From NCBI GenBank assembly GCA_946481695.1, contig CAMLON010000023.1, positions 1 to 22,738 on the forward strand: DNA of 22,738 bases. Direction: 5' to 3'. The stretch is from an uncultured Bartonella sp. (GTDB taxonomy: Bacteria > Pseudomonadota > Alphaproteobacteria > Rhizobiales > Rhizobiaceae). This document shows, piece by piece, positions 8,077 through 16,640 of the stretch; the stretch's first letter is position 1, and every line of letters starts with the position of its first letter. Both the position numbers and the translations under genes were made by a program. The notes beneath the pieces are model-generated. The model saw nothing but the letters and a program-made list of their open reading frames with translations, was not told the DNA's origin and did no database searches.

Positions 8077-8741
8077 ATCATTTTTATTGTGAAATCATTA
8101 TTTTACGTTTTATCCGATCGGCAGGAAAATGAGAAGAGCTTTAACCGGTGAATAAAGCGGCATCCTGTTTTTTAAAAAACATTCGACTGCCGAATTTTGA
8201 ACGCCGGTTTATGTCATGACGATTTGTCTTGGCCACATTTCCGTTTTTCTTTTTTGCTTTCTTCTTTTGAGGTGGTGAATTTGGCAATTTGAAAAAAATT
8301 TTATGGAATGTTTTCTTGAGTAAAACGGGTGGCCGAGCCGGATGTTTTATTCAAAAAAAGCCGCGCTTTTGTTTTTCGCCCAGGAGTAAGAGCGTTCGGT
8401 TTGATCAAGAATAATATTTCCTGACCAGTGAATAATAAAAATAAACTTATGGTTTAAAATTATAAAGCGTTCAATCACACTGGTAAATTGAAATGAATGG
8501 AATATCATTTATATTGATCATATCTAAACAGGATAAACGTGATTTTTAGATTTATCGAAAGAATGATCGGGGAATATATTGATATTAAAATTGGAAATTT
8601 TTCTAAAATTTGAATTTATATGTAAAATATACTATATTAACAATGGCATTAATGAATAATGTCGATCGGGTCCATAAAGGCAGACATGATGGCTGTCATT
8701 TCCCCCTTCATTTATGCATCAGGTGGGGCGGTGCATAAGAG
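8077..8741. other. A+T-rich spacer, no gene seen
   Basis: About 660 bp lie between the divergent dapB and the 210-aa orphan gene. I found no frame with both a start and a ribosome-binding site. The last 250 bp are strongly A+T-rich (about 8430-8650) and contain a -10-like TATACT at 8628-8633, but no good -35 at the right distance. The upstream regions of both flanking genes must lie here. Confidence 0.5.
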
Positions 8742-8750
8742 GTGAGTCAA

Positions 8751-9383
8751 ATGATAAACACATCCTATTCCGCTTATGGCATCAATCAATTTTCCACTCA
8801 GAATACGACGACAACGTCCAGGCCCAAGGGGAGTGATAGTGCAACATCGGTTGCGGCCGAAAAGTTGAAACCTGCCCGTATCAACGTGACAGATGATGCC
8901 GAGAGTTTTAAAGGGCTTTCGCGCAGTCAACTTGCTGAAATCATGGCGAATAAAGATGGCCTCTATACAGAAGACCAGCAGGATACAGCAGAGTTCTTCA
9001 TTTACGAGATGGGCATGGATGAATATACGAGAGTCTATCAGGCGACTGGTAGTCATAGAGCTGGTTTCGAGGCGTTGATAAAGTTTGAAGATCAAGCAGG
9101 TCCTTTAGAAAAACAGACGTTTCAATGGGCAAAAAGGCGCGCGAATGCGGTTGTCATTTACGAGAACTATGCTCGAAGCGATGGTGTTATTGCCAAGGAT
9201 TATGACATCGGAAACAATCTCTATAAAAAGTTGAAAGCTTTCTATATTCGCATGTCTAACGAAAGTTCTATTGCTTTTCTCGCTGGTCGCGAAATGCCCG
9301 ACCTTTATGGTGATCCGGAATATAAAAAAATAAAATCGGATTTTTATGAAGAGAACAGAGCCGGTTTCAAATTTACTGTTTGA
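8751..9383 (+). CDS. Hypothetical protein (210 aa), Ser/Thr-rich N-terminus
   Basis: I do not recognise this protein. A GTG at 8742 is in frame, but the ATG at 8751 sits 5-6 nt after AAGAGGTGAG and is the likely start. The first 35 residues are rich in Ser, Thr, Asn and Tyr and look disordered. From about residue 45 the protein is charged and mostly helical (AESFKGLSRSQLAEIMANKDG, split here as AESFKGLSRS then QLAEIMANKDG), with several aromatic patches near the end (FYIRM, DFYEEN). No signal peptide, membrane helix or metal motif is visible. It stands alone on the plus strand in an A+T-rich setting, with an inverted repeat (TGAGACG/CGTCTCA) over and after its stop codon. A cytoplasmic or secreted-without-signal protein is possible; its function cannot be named. 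Confidence 0.75.
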   Translation: MINTSYSAYGINQFSTQNTTTTSRPKGSDSATSVAAEKLKPARINVTDDAESFKGLSRSQLAEIMANKDGLYTEDQQDTAEFFIYEMGMDEYTRVYQATGSHRAGFEALIKFEDQAGPLEKQTFQWAKRRANAVVIYENYARSDGVIAKDYDIGNNLYKKLKAFYIRMSNESSIAFLAGREMPDLYGDPEYKKIKSDFYEENRAGFKFTV

Positions 9384-9486
9384 GACGGTTTTATGTCTTC
9401 ATCAGCAGAAGTTGTAGTTGTTTTGATCGTCTCACGCTCCGGTTGAGTGTTTTTCGATTTAGCTGTCGGGTAGGGGCGGGATGTTA

Positions 9487-9639
9487 TCAAGCAATCGAAA
9501 GGTCAGGATAAGTATAAAAAAGCGGTGGTTCATTGGCGTGATCTCCTTCGTCTTTTAACCGGATAATTCCGCCTTGACGTTCAAACGAAACGACCCCGTC
9601 CGGATAATTTACCGAAACAATCCTGCTTTTCCATTTCAT
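9487..9639 (-). CDS. Small ORF (50 aa), small protein or gene remnant
   Basis: A minus-strand ORF begins with ATG at 9637-9639, about 7 nt after a GAGGG site, and ends with TGA at 9487-9489. The product reads like real protein: charged N-terminus MKWKSRIVSVNYPDGVVSFE, then GGIIRLKDEG and the end PPLFYTYPDLSIA. Upstream of the ATG the same frame stays open to 9714 and encodes ERQIVPENYPNEGAS, which resembles the RIVSVNYPDGVVS inside the ORF. The coding part may therefore once have been longer and internally repeated. It lies on the same strand as the autotransporter but beyond its terminator. It could be a translated small protein or the 3' end of a lost gene. Confidence 0.45.
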   Translation of the reverse strand: MKWKSRIVSVNYPDGVVSFERQGGIIRLKDEGDHANEPPLFYTYPDLSIA

Positions 9640-9812
9640 TGATGCGCCCTCGTTCGGATAATTTTCAGGAACAATTTGGCGCTCCGATTTTAGAGATGAA
9701 ATCCTATAGAAGCGTCATTGGTCAAGCATCGGCTTTGAAGTACTCAAAGCTTTTTGCATTCATCGGTTTTCGTATTTTCCATGTTTGCCGCCGTTTGTGT
9801 TAATTTTGTTTC

Positions 9813-9853
9813 AAAAATAAAAGGCCTTAAGGAGTATTTTTCCGTAAGGCCTT
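9813..9853 (-). terminator. Rho-independent terminator of the autotransporter transcript
   Basis: On the minus strand a 9-bp stem, AAGGCCTTA (plus 9845-9853) with TAAGGCCTT (9821-9829), encloses a 15-nt loop and is followed by TTATTTTT (plus 9813-9820). It is about 530 nt beyond the autotransporter stop codon, so the transcript would include both extra tail repeats. Confidence 0.75.
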
Positions 9854-9981
9854 AATTCGTTACCGGTCAAAATCTATGAGAAAAGAATTTGCTGTCTGAT
9901 AAAATCAATTTGGTAAAGCGCGTCTTTTGAGATTGAAGCGCAACAGTTGCAGAATGCACGGCTTTGCGAAAATTTGTTTTA

Positions 9982-10476
9982 TCAGAACTCGTATTTGAGT
10001 TTGACACCGCCACCGTCACCTTGGCGGGCGCCGACATAACCCTGACCATCAACATTGATTGTCAAAGCCTTGTTTGACGCGATTTCACCGGCAAGGCTGA
10101 TGGTCTCTTTCAGACTTTGCTTTTGCCAAAGCTTGAGACTGTGCTTATGCCAGAACTTGAGATTTTTGCCAAAGCGTGGTTGATCAGAACGCGTATTTGA
10201 GTTTGACTCCACCACCGCCACCCTGACGGGCGCCGACATAACCCTGACCATCCACATTGATTGTTAAAGCTTTGCTTGACGCGATTTCACCGGCAAGGCT
10301 GATGGTCTCTTTCAGACTTTGCTTTTGCCAAAGCTTGAGACTGTGCTTATGCCAGAACTTGTGATTTTTACCAAAGCGTGTTTTATCAGAACTCGTATTT
10401 GAGTTTGACACCACCACCGCCACCTTGGCGGGCACCGACATAACCCTGACCATCAACATTGATTGTCAAAGCCTTG
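9982..10476 (-). repeat. Tandem 202-bp repeats of the autotransporter 3' end
   Basis: The last codons of the autotransporter gene (10386-10476, encoding NKALTINVDGQGYVGARQG and then GGGGVKLKYEF) recur at 10184 and again at 9982, exactly 202 bp apart each time. Both extra copies are near-identical to each other over the whole 202 bp. They match the gene only up to the codons for KALTINVDG; upstream of that they encode KETISLAGEIAS instead of the gene's LNPLRD. The three tails end KLKYEF, KLKYAF and KLKYEF, each with the aromatic last residue of an outer-membrane barrel. Because 202 is not a multiple of 3, the copies lie in three different frames. Confidence 0.9.
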
Positions 10477-13400
10477 TTGTCTCTCAACGGGTTCAACTTG
10501 AAGCCGGCTTCAAAAATGCCGGTCGAGCCTTCAAGTGACGGTTTGTTCAAATCGAATTCATAAGCTTTTGCACCGACTTCGCCGTCAAACTCGTAATCAT
10601 AGGTTGCGCCGATATAAGGCTTGAACCAGTCATTATATTGATAGGAATAACGGGAGCCGAGCTCCATGCGTGAGCTAATGGACCTGTCAAAATGCAATTG
10701 TTCAGCGTCGATCTTGACCGTGTCGCTTTCCATGCGTGTCCATAAATAGCGGCCATAGACATCAAGTGCACGTTTATCATCAAAGTTGAAAACATAACCG
10801 CCCGTCACATGACCCCCAAAATAATTGACCGTACTGTCATAAGAACCGTGATAGTCGACCACCTGTTCTTCAAGACCGAATTTTCGACCGGCGGTAAACT
10901 TCCCGTCCGATTGGCCAAAACGCAAGGATGCATCAAGATAAAGCCCGTCAGTCTCGTCGGGTCTCAAGTTTTTGACCAACCCAAGACCGGTGCCGGCAAA
11001 TTCGATACGGGCGAGAATGCCGCCGCCCTTATAATCGCTATCGCCGTCACCATGGACGGAAGCGAAACGGTCGAAACTGTTATAGGTGTCATAAGTGCCG
11101 CGGCCATATTCAAAGAATGCGCCGGTTGTGACTTTATGTCCACTTTCAAGATTGAAACCGAAAGCAAGGCCGGCAATCATATTGAAACCGTCAATCTCGA
11201 CATGGCTTCCTGTCTGATAACGGGAAGAAGAACCGCCGGTTATGATAAAGGGAACATAGAGCGGATGATTGAAGCGGTTATCCGTTCTTGTTGCCATGCT
11301 GCTGATTGTGCCCATGCTATTGGCAATAACATCGGAGCCTTGCGAAACAAAGGCGAGACTTGCTGCACGACCTTCCGAATAGCTTTTCGACTGCGGGTTC
11401 AATTGTGCGGCCGATTGTCCCGGATTGTTGTGATTGCCGCCATTATTGCCACCGGTATTGTCTCCACCACCTGTATTGTCTCCTCCGCCGGTATTATCAC
11501 CGGTATTATCACCAGTGTGATCGTGATCATCACCATGATCATGACCGGGAGTTTTGTCGGTTTTTTTGTTAATTTGCAGAATGAAAGCGGTGTTGTCTCC
11601 GGCCTTATTTTGTTTAAGCGTTGTATCATAAAAGATAAATTGGCCTTGTTTGAGCGCATAGGAAACAGGTGACCAACTGCCGGCAGATTTATCAATCATG
11701 GTCACCATATCGCCAGCCATAAATCGCGGACCATTCGGGTCAAGACCGGCAATAGTGTGTTTGGTATTGGTTAAATCAACCGGTGTGCCGCCTTCGGCAA
11801 TTTTTATCACGGTATCGCCATTTTTTACATCCGCCGGCAAAGTCCAGTTATAATTTTCAAAATTATAGATACCGGAAACGGTTCCGCGGTAACCGTTGAG
11901 ATTGAGAGTGTTGCCGGAAAAAACATCGGCTGTAAGGCTGTCTTGACCATCACCATTAAGGCTGCGACCACCCCAGATCGAGCCGTATTTTGTGACATTT
12001 CCTCTCTCATCGCTTTCGCCAATGATGATCTGGTCGCCGTTAAGAGTTACACTATTGTGGTTGGCATTGCCGCCGAACCCGATCTCGCTGTTGATGAGAT
12101 GATTTTTGTCGTTAAAGTGCGTACCAGCTTTTCCACCTTGTGAAAGACCGCCATAAATATCTTTATTGATTGTGGATTTTCCGGAAATTTCAATTCTATT
12201 GCCACTGACATCGCCGGCATCACCACCCTTGCCGCCGTTTTTGTCAACGCTCTGGCTAATGTCGCCAAAGCCGCCGTCTCCGCCAATGCTGATGCCGCCA
12301 TAAACCCCGGATTTATTTTCGCCATTAGGGGTTGTTTTCGTGCCATAAAGTGTCACGTCGGTCAAACTGATACGGTTATTGGTGACATTGCCACCTTTGC
12401 CACCATTACCATTGGTTTGTGTTGCGTCATATCCTATTCCGCCAGCACCACCGACACTTGCACCACCATAGATACTTCCGCCATCCGAACCGCGAATACC
12501 GGACCCTTCATTGCTATTGTTTTCGCCGTCGATATTTCCGGCAGCGCCGCCAGCACCACCGTGAAGTTCTACCCGTTCAAGGATAATGATATTGCCACTC
12601 ACAGTACCGGCATTGCCACCAACGCCATTTATCAATCCCCCTTGCGAGCCATAGCCACCGGCGCCACCAAGGCTGATCCCGCCAAAAACGCTGCCGCCGC
12701 CAGTGCCGCCGGCACCGCTTCCCCCCATACTGACGCTCTTTTCGCCTTCTTCGTCCAAGATTGTAATCGTATGGGAGATTGACCCACCGGTACCGCCCGC
12801 ATTGCCATTCAATGTGGAATCGACAATTTTTATCCGGTTATTGATGACATCGCCGCTATCGCCGCCATTGCCATTATATTTTTTTGAATTCGAACCGTTA
12901 CCACCACCGCCGCCGGTACTCAAACCGCCGATAACACTGCCGCCGCCTATGCCGCCAATGCCGCCACCCTGGCCGCCATTGCCGCCAATACCACCATTCA
13001 GTGTTGTGTGATCGAGAGAAATAATATTGTTGCTGACAACTCCGCTCGCGCCGCCATTACCGCCGGCACTCTCGCTATTTTCTGTGTTTAATGCTGCGTC
13101 ACCGGCACCACCGGCACCCCCCATGGAAAGACCGCCAAAGACCGTACCGCCGCCAGCGCCGCCTGCACCACCACCGCTTGTTGTGCTCGAGCCGCCAGCG
13201 CCGCCAGCGCCTCCGTCAATCGTCACATCAACCAATGTAACGTTATTGGATTTTACATAATCGGCGATACCTCCATTACCACTCGACGTTTCAGCCGCAT
13301 AGCCGGAGCCACCGGCACCACCGATGGTCATGCCGCCAAAAATCAGACCACCGCCCATGCCACCAACGCCACCGCCGCTATTGGGTGCGCCGTCACCGCC

Positions 13401-14624
13401 TTTACCGGCATTTCCGCCTTTGATTTGTACATGAGTCAGGATGAGCTCGTTATCATGGATGGCGCCACTATGACCGCCATCAGAATTCGAGGCGCCGCTA
13501 CCTCCGGCAAAACCACCTCCGCCGGCAATTGCCAGACCGCCTCCGATTATACCGCCGCCGAAACCAGCCGTTCCGCCACTCCCGTTATCGCTTAAGGTCG
13601 AGCCGCCATTACCGCCATCGGCTCCGGTCAAAGTTACATCCGTTAAAATAACGTGGTTATCGGAGATGACACCCGTTGAACCACCCTGACTATTATGTTG
13701 GGTTCCGCTATAGCTGGTGCCACCGGCACCGCCGATAGAAACACCGCCCAACACACTTGCACCGCCAAAGCCCGCGGCACTTCCACCGGCTTTCGAACCA
13801 CCATTGCCGCCTTTGCCACCATAAAGGTCGGTTTTTTTCAAAGTAACATAATTGCCGCTTATGTCGCCTCCGCTGCCACCATTTGAACCATCGGCGGTTG
13901 AATGTGTAGACCAGGCTCCGGCACCACCGATACTGATTGCGCCAAAAACCGAACCACCCCCCATGCCGCCAACAGTGCTTCCACGATGGTTGTCATCGGG
14001 TGAACTATTTCCCTCACCGGCATCGGCGCCATGAATGGCGACATTATCAAGGGTAACATGAACGCCCTTGATGTAGCCGCCATTTCCTCCCAAGGCCACA
14101 TTCGTACCATCATAGGCGGTACTCCCCGGGGCACCTGCACTCAAACCACCAAAAACCGAGCCGCCTCCCATGCCACCAAGTCGACCGGCTTGTTCGGCAT
14201 TTGTTGCTTTGTTTCCGGCACCGCTCCAGTCATATTCAACATCTTTGACCGACACGATCGCCCCTGTGTTAGAGGCTCCGTCAATGCCATTATTTCCTGT
14301 GACATTATCTTGCACAGAAGCAAAGCCGTAGACATTATAGGGAGCAACAGTGTTTTCCCAATGTGTTCTTTGCCCTGCGACTGCCCCTTTAACGGTCATT
14401 ATATTGGTTTCATCACTCGTGCGCGGGAGAAGGCTCATGCGGGAAGCATTTATATCTGTCGGATCCGCGGTTAAAACCGTTTGATCTGTGCCGTCATAGG
14501 TAAGCTCTTCAGCTATCACCGCTTGCAGTGTCATACCCGAAAGAGCCACACTTATAAGCACAATGCGCGAAGTCGCATTCAACAAAGCCTTTGCAAGGCG
14601 GATGTGTTTAGTAGAAGAGCGCAT
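10386..14624 (-). CDS. Autotransporter adhesin-like protein, Gly-rich passenger (type Va)
   Basis: This 1412-aa protein should cross the inner membrane by Sec, insert a C-terminal barrel in the outer membrane and expose its passenger on the surface. Residues 1-38 are a signal peptide with probable cleavage after AVIA. The passenger (about 39-1025) has roughly 12 degenerate repeats, each with a GGxGGGSVFGGLSxGGAGG core followed by a short G/V..NxIxLxxVTLxG segment, a pattern expected of a beta-solenoid. A linker at about 1025-1070 holds HDHGDDHDH and then DNTGGG repeats. The barrel (about 1075-1412) begins after a helical segment near SYSEGRAASLAFVSQ and ends in ...KLKYEF. An AAGGAA site precedes the ATG. 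The passenger has no catalytic motif that I can see, so adhesion or aggregation is the likely role. Function and ligand are unknown. Confidence 0.9.
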   Translation of the reverse strand: MRSSTKHIRLAKALLNATSRIVLISVALSGMTLQAVIAEELTYDGTDQTVLTADPTDINASRMSLLPRTSDETNIMTVKGAVAGQRTHWENTVAPYNVYGFASVQDNVTGNNGIDGASNTGAIVSVKDVEYDWSGAGNKATNAEQAGRLGGMGGGSVFGGLSAGAPGSTAYDGTNVALGGNGGYIKGVHVTLDNVAIHGADAGEGNSSPDDNHRGSTVGGMGGGSVFGAISIGGAGAWSTHSTADGSNGGSGGDISGNYVTLKKTDLYGGKGGNGGSKAGGSAAGFGGASVLGGVSIGGAGGTSYSGTQHNSQGGSTGVISDNHVILTDVTLTGADGGNGGSTLSDNGSGGTAGFGGGIIGGGLAIAGGGGFAGGSGASNSDGGHSGAIHDNELILTHVQIKGGNAGKGGDGAPNSGGGVGGMGGGLIFGGMTIGGAGGSGYAAETSSGNGGIADYVKSNNVTLVDVTIDGGAGGAGGSSTTSGGGAGGAGGGTVFGGLSMGGAGGAGDAALNTENSESAGGNGGASGVVSNNIISLDHTTLNGGIGGNGGQGGGIGGIGGGSVIGGLSTGGGGGNGSNSKKYNGNGGDSGDVINNRIKIVDSTLNGNAGGTGGSISHTITILDEEGEKSVSMGGSGAGGTGGGSVFGGISLGGAGGYGSQGGLINGVGGNAGTVSGNIIILERVELHGGAGGAAGNIDGENNSNEGSGIRGSDGGSIYGGASVGGAGGIGYDATQTNGNGGKGGNVTNNRISLTDVTLYGTKTTPNGENKSGVYGGISIGGDGGFGDISQSVDKNGGKGGDAGDVSGNRIEISGKSTINKDIYGGLSQGGKAGTHFNDKNHLINSEIGFGGNANHNSVTLNGDQIIIGESDERGNVTKYGSIWGGRSLNGDGQDSLTADVFSGNTLNLNGYRGTVSGIYNFENYNWTLPADVKNGDTVIKIAEGGTPVDLTNTKHTIAGLDPNGPRFMAGDMVTMIDKSAGSWSPVSYALKQGQFIFYDTTLKQNKAGDNTAFILQINKKTDKTPGHDHGDDHDHTGDNTGDNTGGGDNTGGGDNTGGNNGGNHNNPGQSAAQLNPQSKSYSEGRAASLAFVSQGSDVIANSMGTISSMATRTDNRFNHPLYVPFIITGGSSSRYQTGSHVEIDGFNMIAGLAFGFNLESGHKVTTGAFFEYGRGTYDTYNSFDRFASVHGDGDSDYKGGGILARIEFAGTGLGLVKNLRPDETDGLYLDASLRFGQSDGKFTAGRKFGLEEQVVDYHGSYDSTVNYFGGHVTGGYVFNFDDKRALDVYGRYLWTRMESDTVKIDAEQLHFDRSISSRMELGSRYSYQYNDWFKPYIGATYDYEFDGEVGAKAYEFDLNKPSLEGSTGIFEAGFKLNPLRDNKALTINVDGQGYVGARQGGGGGVKLKYEF

Positions 14625-15172
14625 TACAATTCCTTATTTTTTCATGGGCCAAGACCCGCATCCCCGACGGTAGAGAAAGCGCTTTTATCTGCCAAAAGTG
14701 GATAGATGTTTGGCGCATGAATCAAACAGAAATTTACCGAAAGTTAACAAAAATTAAAAGTCAAAAATGAGCAGGGGATTTTTTCGGGAAAATATTTGAA
14801 TATGAAAATAAAGATGAAAAATAGTACAATATTATGAAGGATATCCGAAAAATAAGCCTGAGGTTCAAGAATTCACGTCGGTTTTTTTAAACAAAAACGG
14901 GTAATGTGGATTATCTCATAAAAATTCGAGCTGCCGGAATAATTGAAAATATCAAGAATTATAAGAGTTTAAACAGCTATAAAATAAAAAAAGTTTCTTC
15001 CGAACAGGTTTATAGACTAAATCCCGATTGGGGGGAAAATTTAATATATATATTAAATAAATGCTATTATAGATTGTATATACCTTGATATAGCTTGTTT
15101 AAAATGGAAATATTACGGAATCAATAATTTAGAGTCCAATAATATCGATATCACGTGACAAGGGGCAGTTGA
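14625..15172. other. A+T-rich spacer upstream of the autotransporter, no gene supported
   Basis: About 550 bp that should include the autotransporter promoter (minus strand, near 14640-14760), although no clear -35/-10 pair was found. A 60-codon plus-strand frame starts with GTG at 14906 and encodes a Lys/Ile/Tyr-rich peptide. It has no ribosome-binding site and lies in low-complexity A+T-rich DNA, so it is not called as a gene. Confidence 0.45.
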
Positions 15173-15460
15173 TTTAAAAACAGATATCACCCCGACCTTG
15201 ATAATATTTTAGCCAAAGAAAACGATCACCTTCAGGCAGTGGAAAACAAATCGGTACGATATTACAAGCCGCTCACCGCCCATCAGGTAAAGTCATCTTT
15301 GAATGAAGGTCGTCCGGAAGAAAAATTCGCCCGGGATACAAAATCCATTGATACAAAATCCGCTTATACTTTGAAGCTTGCCCTCCGATATGGATCAGTG
15401 CCTGTTGTTTATCAAAGTACACGCCAAATGGTGAAAAATTGTTTTTTATTGTGTTCAACG
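15173..15460 (+). pseudogene. Possible decayed coding fragment
   Basis: From 15173 a plus-strand frame opens right after a TGA (15170-15172) and reads with coding character, including RYHPDLDNILAKENDHLQ and then SVRYYKPLTAHQVKSSLNEG. No ATG with a ribosome-binding site precedes it. After about 15390 the sequence looks non-coding, and the frame finally runs antisense into the 3' end of glk. A 12-bp direct repeat GATACAAAATCC occurs at 15335 and 15350 and adds five residues in frame. I read it as an internal piece of a broken gene of unknown family; chance cannot be excluded. Confidence 0.3.
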
Positions 15461-15516
15461 CCCGCATGTGTTTACCGGTTTCTCCATCGGGTTGAAATGG
15501 CTTTCCGGAAAAACCG

Positions 15517-16551
15517 TTATTTGGTGGTTTTCACAAAAAAACGGCCTTCCATATCAAGCATGAAACGTTCCGGATGGCGGACATAAGATTCCATGCCCAC
15601 AAGAGCAGCACGAGGATGGGTTAAGACAAAAGTTGGAATGTTTTCCAGAAGCTTTTCATGGGGTTGTTTATGGATAAAATTCCGGCGGAACAGGTTTTCA
15701 TCAACAAGTGACAGCATTTCCGGCAGAATGCCACCGCCAATATAAACGCCACCTTCGGCTTTGAAAACCAGGGCGAAATCACCGGCCAATCGCGCCAGAT
15801 AATTGATAAAAAATTGCACTGCTTCGTAAGCCTGATTCTCGATGGCGCGATGGGGTTGGACGAGACGTGCTTCGGCTGTAATTTCTTCAGGCAATTCGAT
15901 AGGGGCTTTCACATTGCGCATAGCGCAAATTGCGCGATAAATGTTTAAAAGTCCGCGCCCGCTTAATAATTCCTCGGCGCTAACCCGACCGATGATTTTT
16001 TTCAAAAACGGGTAGAGGGCAAGGTCTTCGTCGCTTTGCGGGGCAAAGTCGATATGCCCGCCTTCACCTTCAATCGGGATATAACGGCCGTTCAAATAGA
16101 TAAGTCCGGCAATGCCGAGCCCCGAACCGGCTCCGATGACAACTTTCGTCTGATCTGTCGCGGTGGTTATTTTGCCGATCGGTTCAAGATATTTTTCGGG
16201 CAGAACAATGGTCGAAAGTGCCTGTGCCTCGAAATCGTTGATTAAGAAAACTTCATTGAAACCGAATTGTTCGATGAGTTTTGCCGGCGAAATGACCCAG
16301 TTACAATTGGTGAGCTTGATTTCTTTGCCGGTAACGGGACCGGCGATAGCGAGAAATAGCGACTTCGGTTGTTTTTTTATGAGCGGCAGAATAGCCGAAC
16401 CGATAGCGTCCTCGATTGTTGGAAAATCATTAACTTTGCCGGTTGCAATTGCCATTTGTTCTCCGGCCTGATTGAGGATCAGCGAAAACCGCATATTGGT
16501 GCCACCAATATCGCCGATAAGAACAGGAAATTCCAGATTTTGATTTTGCAT
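15517..16551 (-). CDS. glk: Glucokinase
   Basis: Glk phosphorylates glucose to glucose-6-phosphate with ATP in the cytoplasm. At 344 aa it fits the bacterial Glk family (not the ROK type). The N-terminal DIGGTNMRF (residues 14-22) is the ATP phosphate-binding loop, ND at 105-106 (LINDFEAQA) holds the catalytic Asp, GAGSGLG at about 140-146 is the second nucleotide-binding loop, and EGGHIDFAP (163-171) binds the sugar. A GGGGAAAGG stretch lies just before the ATG. It is separated from mepA by 89 nt on the same strand and may be co-transcribed with it. Confidence 0.95.
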   Translation of the reverse strand: MQNQNLEFPVLIGDIGGTNMRFSLILNQAGEQMAIATGKVNDFPTIEDAIGSAILPLIKKQPKSLFLAIAGPVTGKEIKLTNCNWVISPAKLIEQFGFNEVFLINDFEAQALSTIVLPEKYLEPIGKITTATDQTKVVIGAGSGLGIAGLIYLNGRYIPIEGEGGHIDFAPQSDEDLALYPFLKKIIGRVSAEELLSGRGLLNIYRAICAMRNVKAPIELPEEITAEARLVQPHRAIENQAYEAVQFFINYLARLAGDFALVFKAEGGVYIGGGILPEMLSLVDENLFRRNFIHKQPHEKLLENIPTFVLTHPRAALVGMESYVRHPERFMLDMEGRFFVKTTK

Positions 16552-16640
16552 GAACCTTTCCCCGTTTTGGTGGTTGCCGTCGTAATGGTGGCGTCGACGG
16601 TTATAATTTTTTTAACCGCGACAAAATTGCAAAGCAGGTT

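Noticed and set aside
6747..8151. Long plus-strand frames opposite gpmA and dapB
   Set aside because: Antisense shadows of two well-identified enzymes.
9381..9434. TGAGACG/CGTCTCA inverted repeat as a terminator of the 210-aa orphan gene
   Set aside because: The loop is about 40 nt and no T-run follows, so it does not qualify as an intrinsic terminator.
9459..9533. 24-aa minus-strand ORF with a strong AAGGAG site
   Set aside because: It overlaps the better-supported 50-codon ORF in another frame, and the AAGGAG is explained by that ORF's codons (GAC GAA GGA).
12417..13260. Pro/Ala/Thr-rich open frames on the plus strand across the autotransporter gene
   Set aside because: They are the antisense of Gly codons in the passenger repeats and have no ribosome sites.
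14906..15088. 60-aa plus-strand ORF starting with GTG
   Set aside because: No ribosome-binding site, low-complexity A+T-rich sequence, and no feature of a known protein.
15239..15586. 115-aa plus-strand ORF overlapping the end of glk
   Set aside because: Its 3' third is antisense to glk and it has no ribosome site; only the upstream part is kept as a possible gene fragment.
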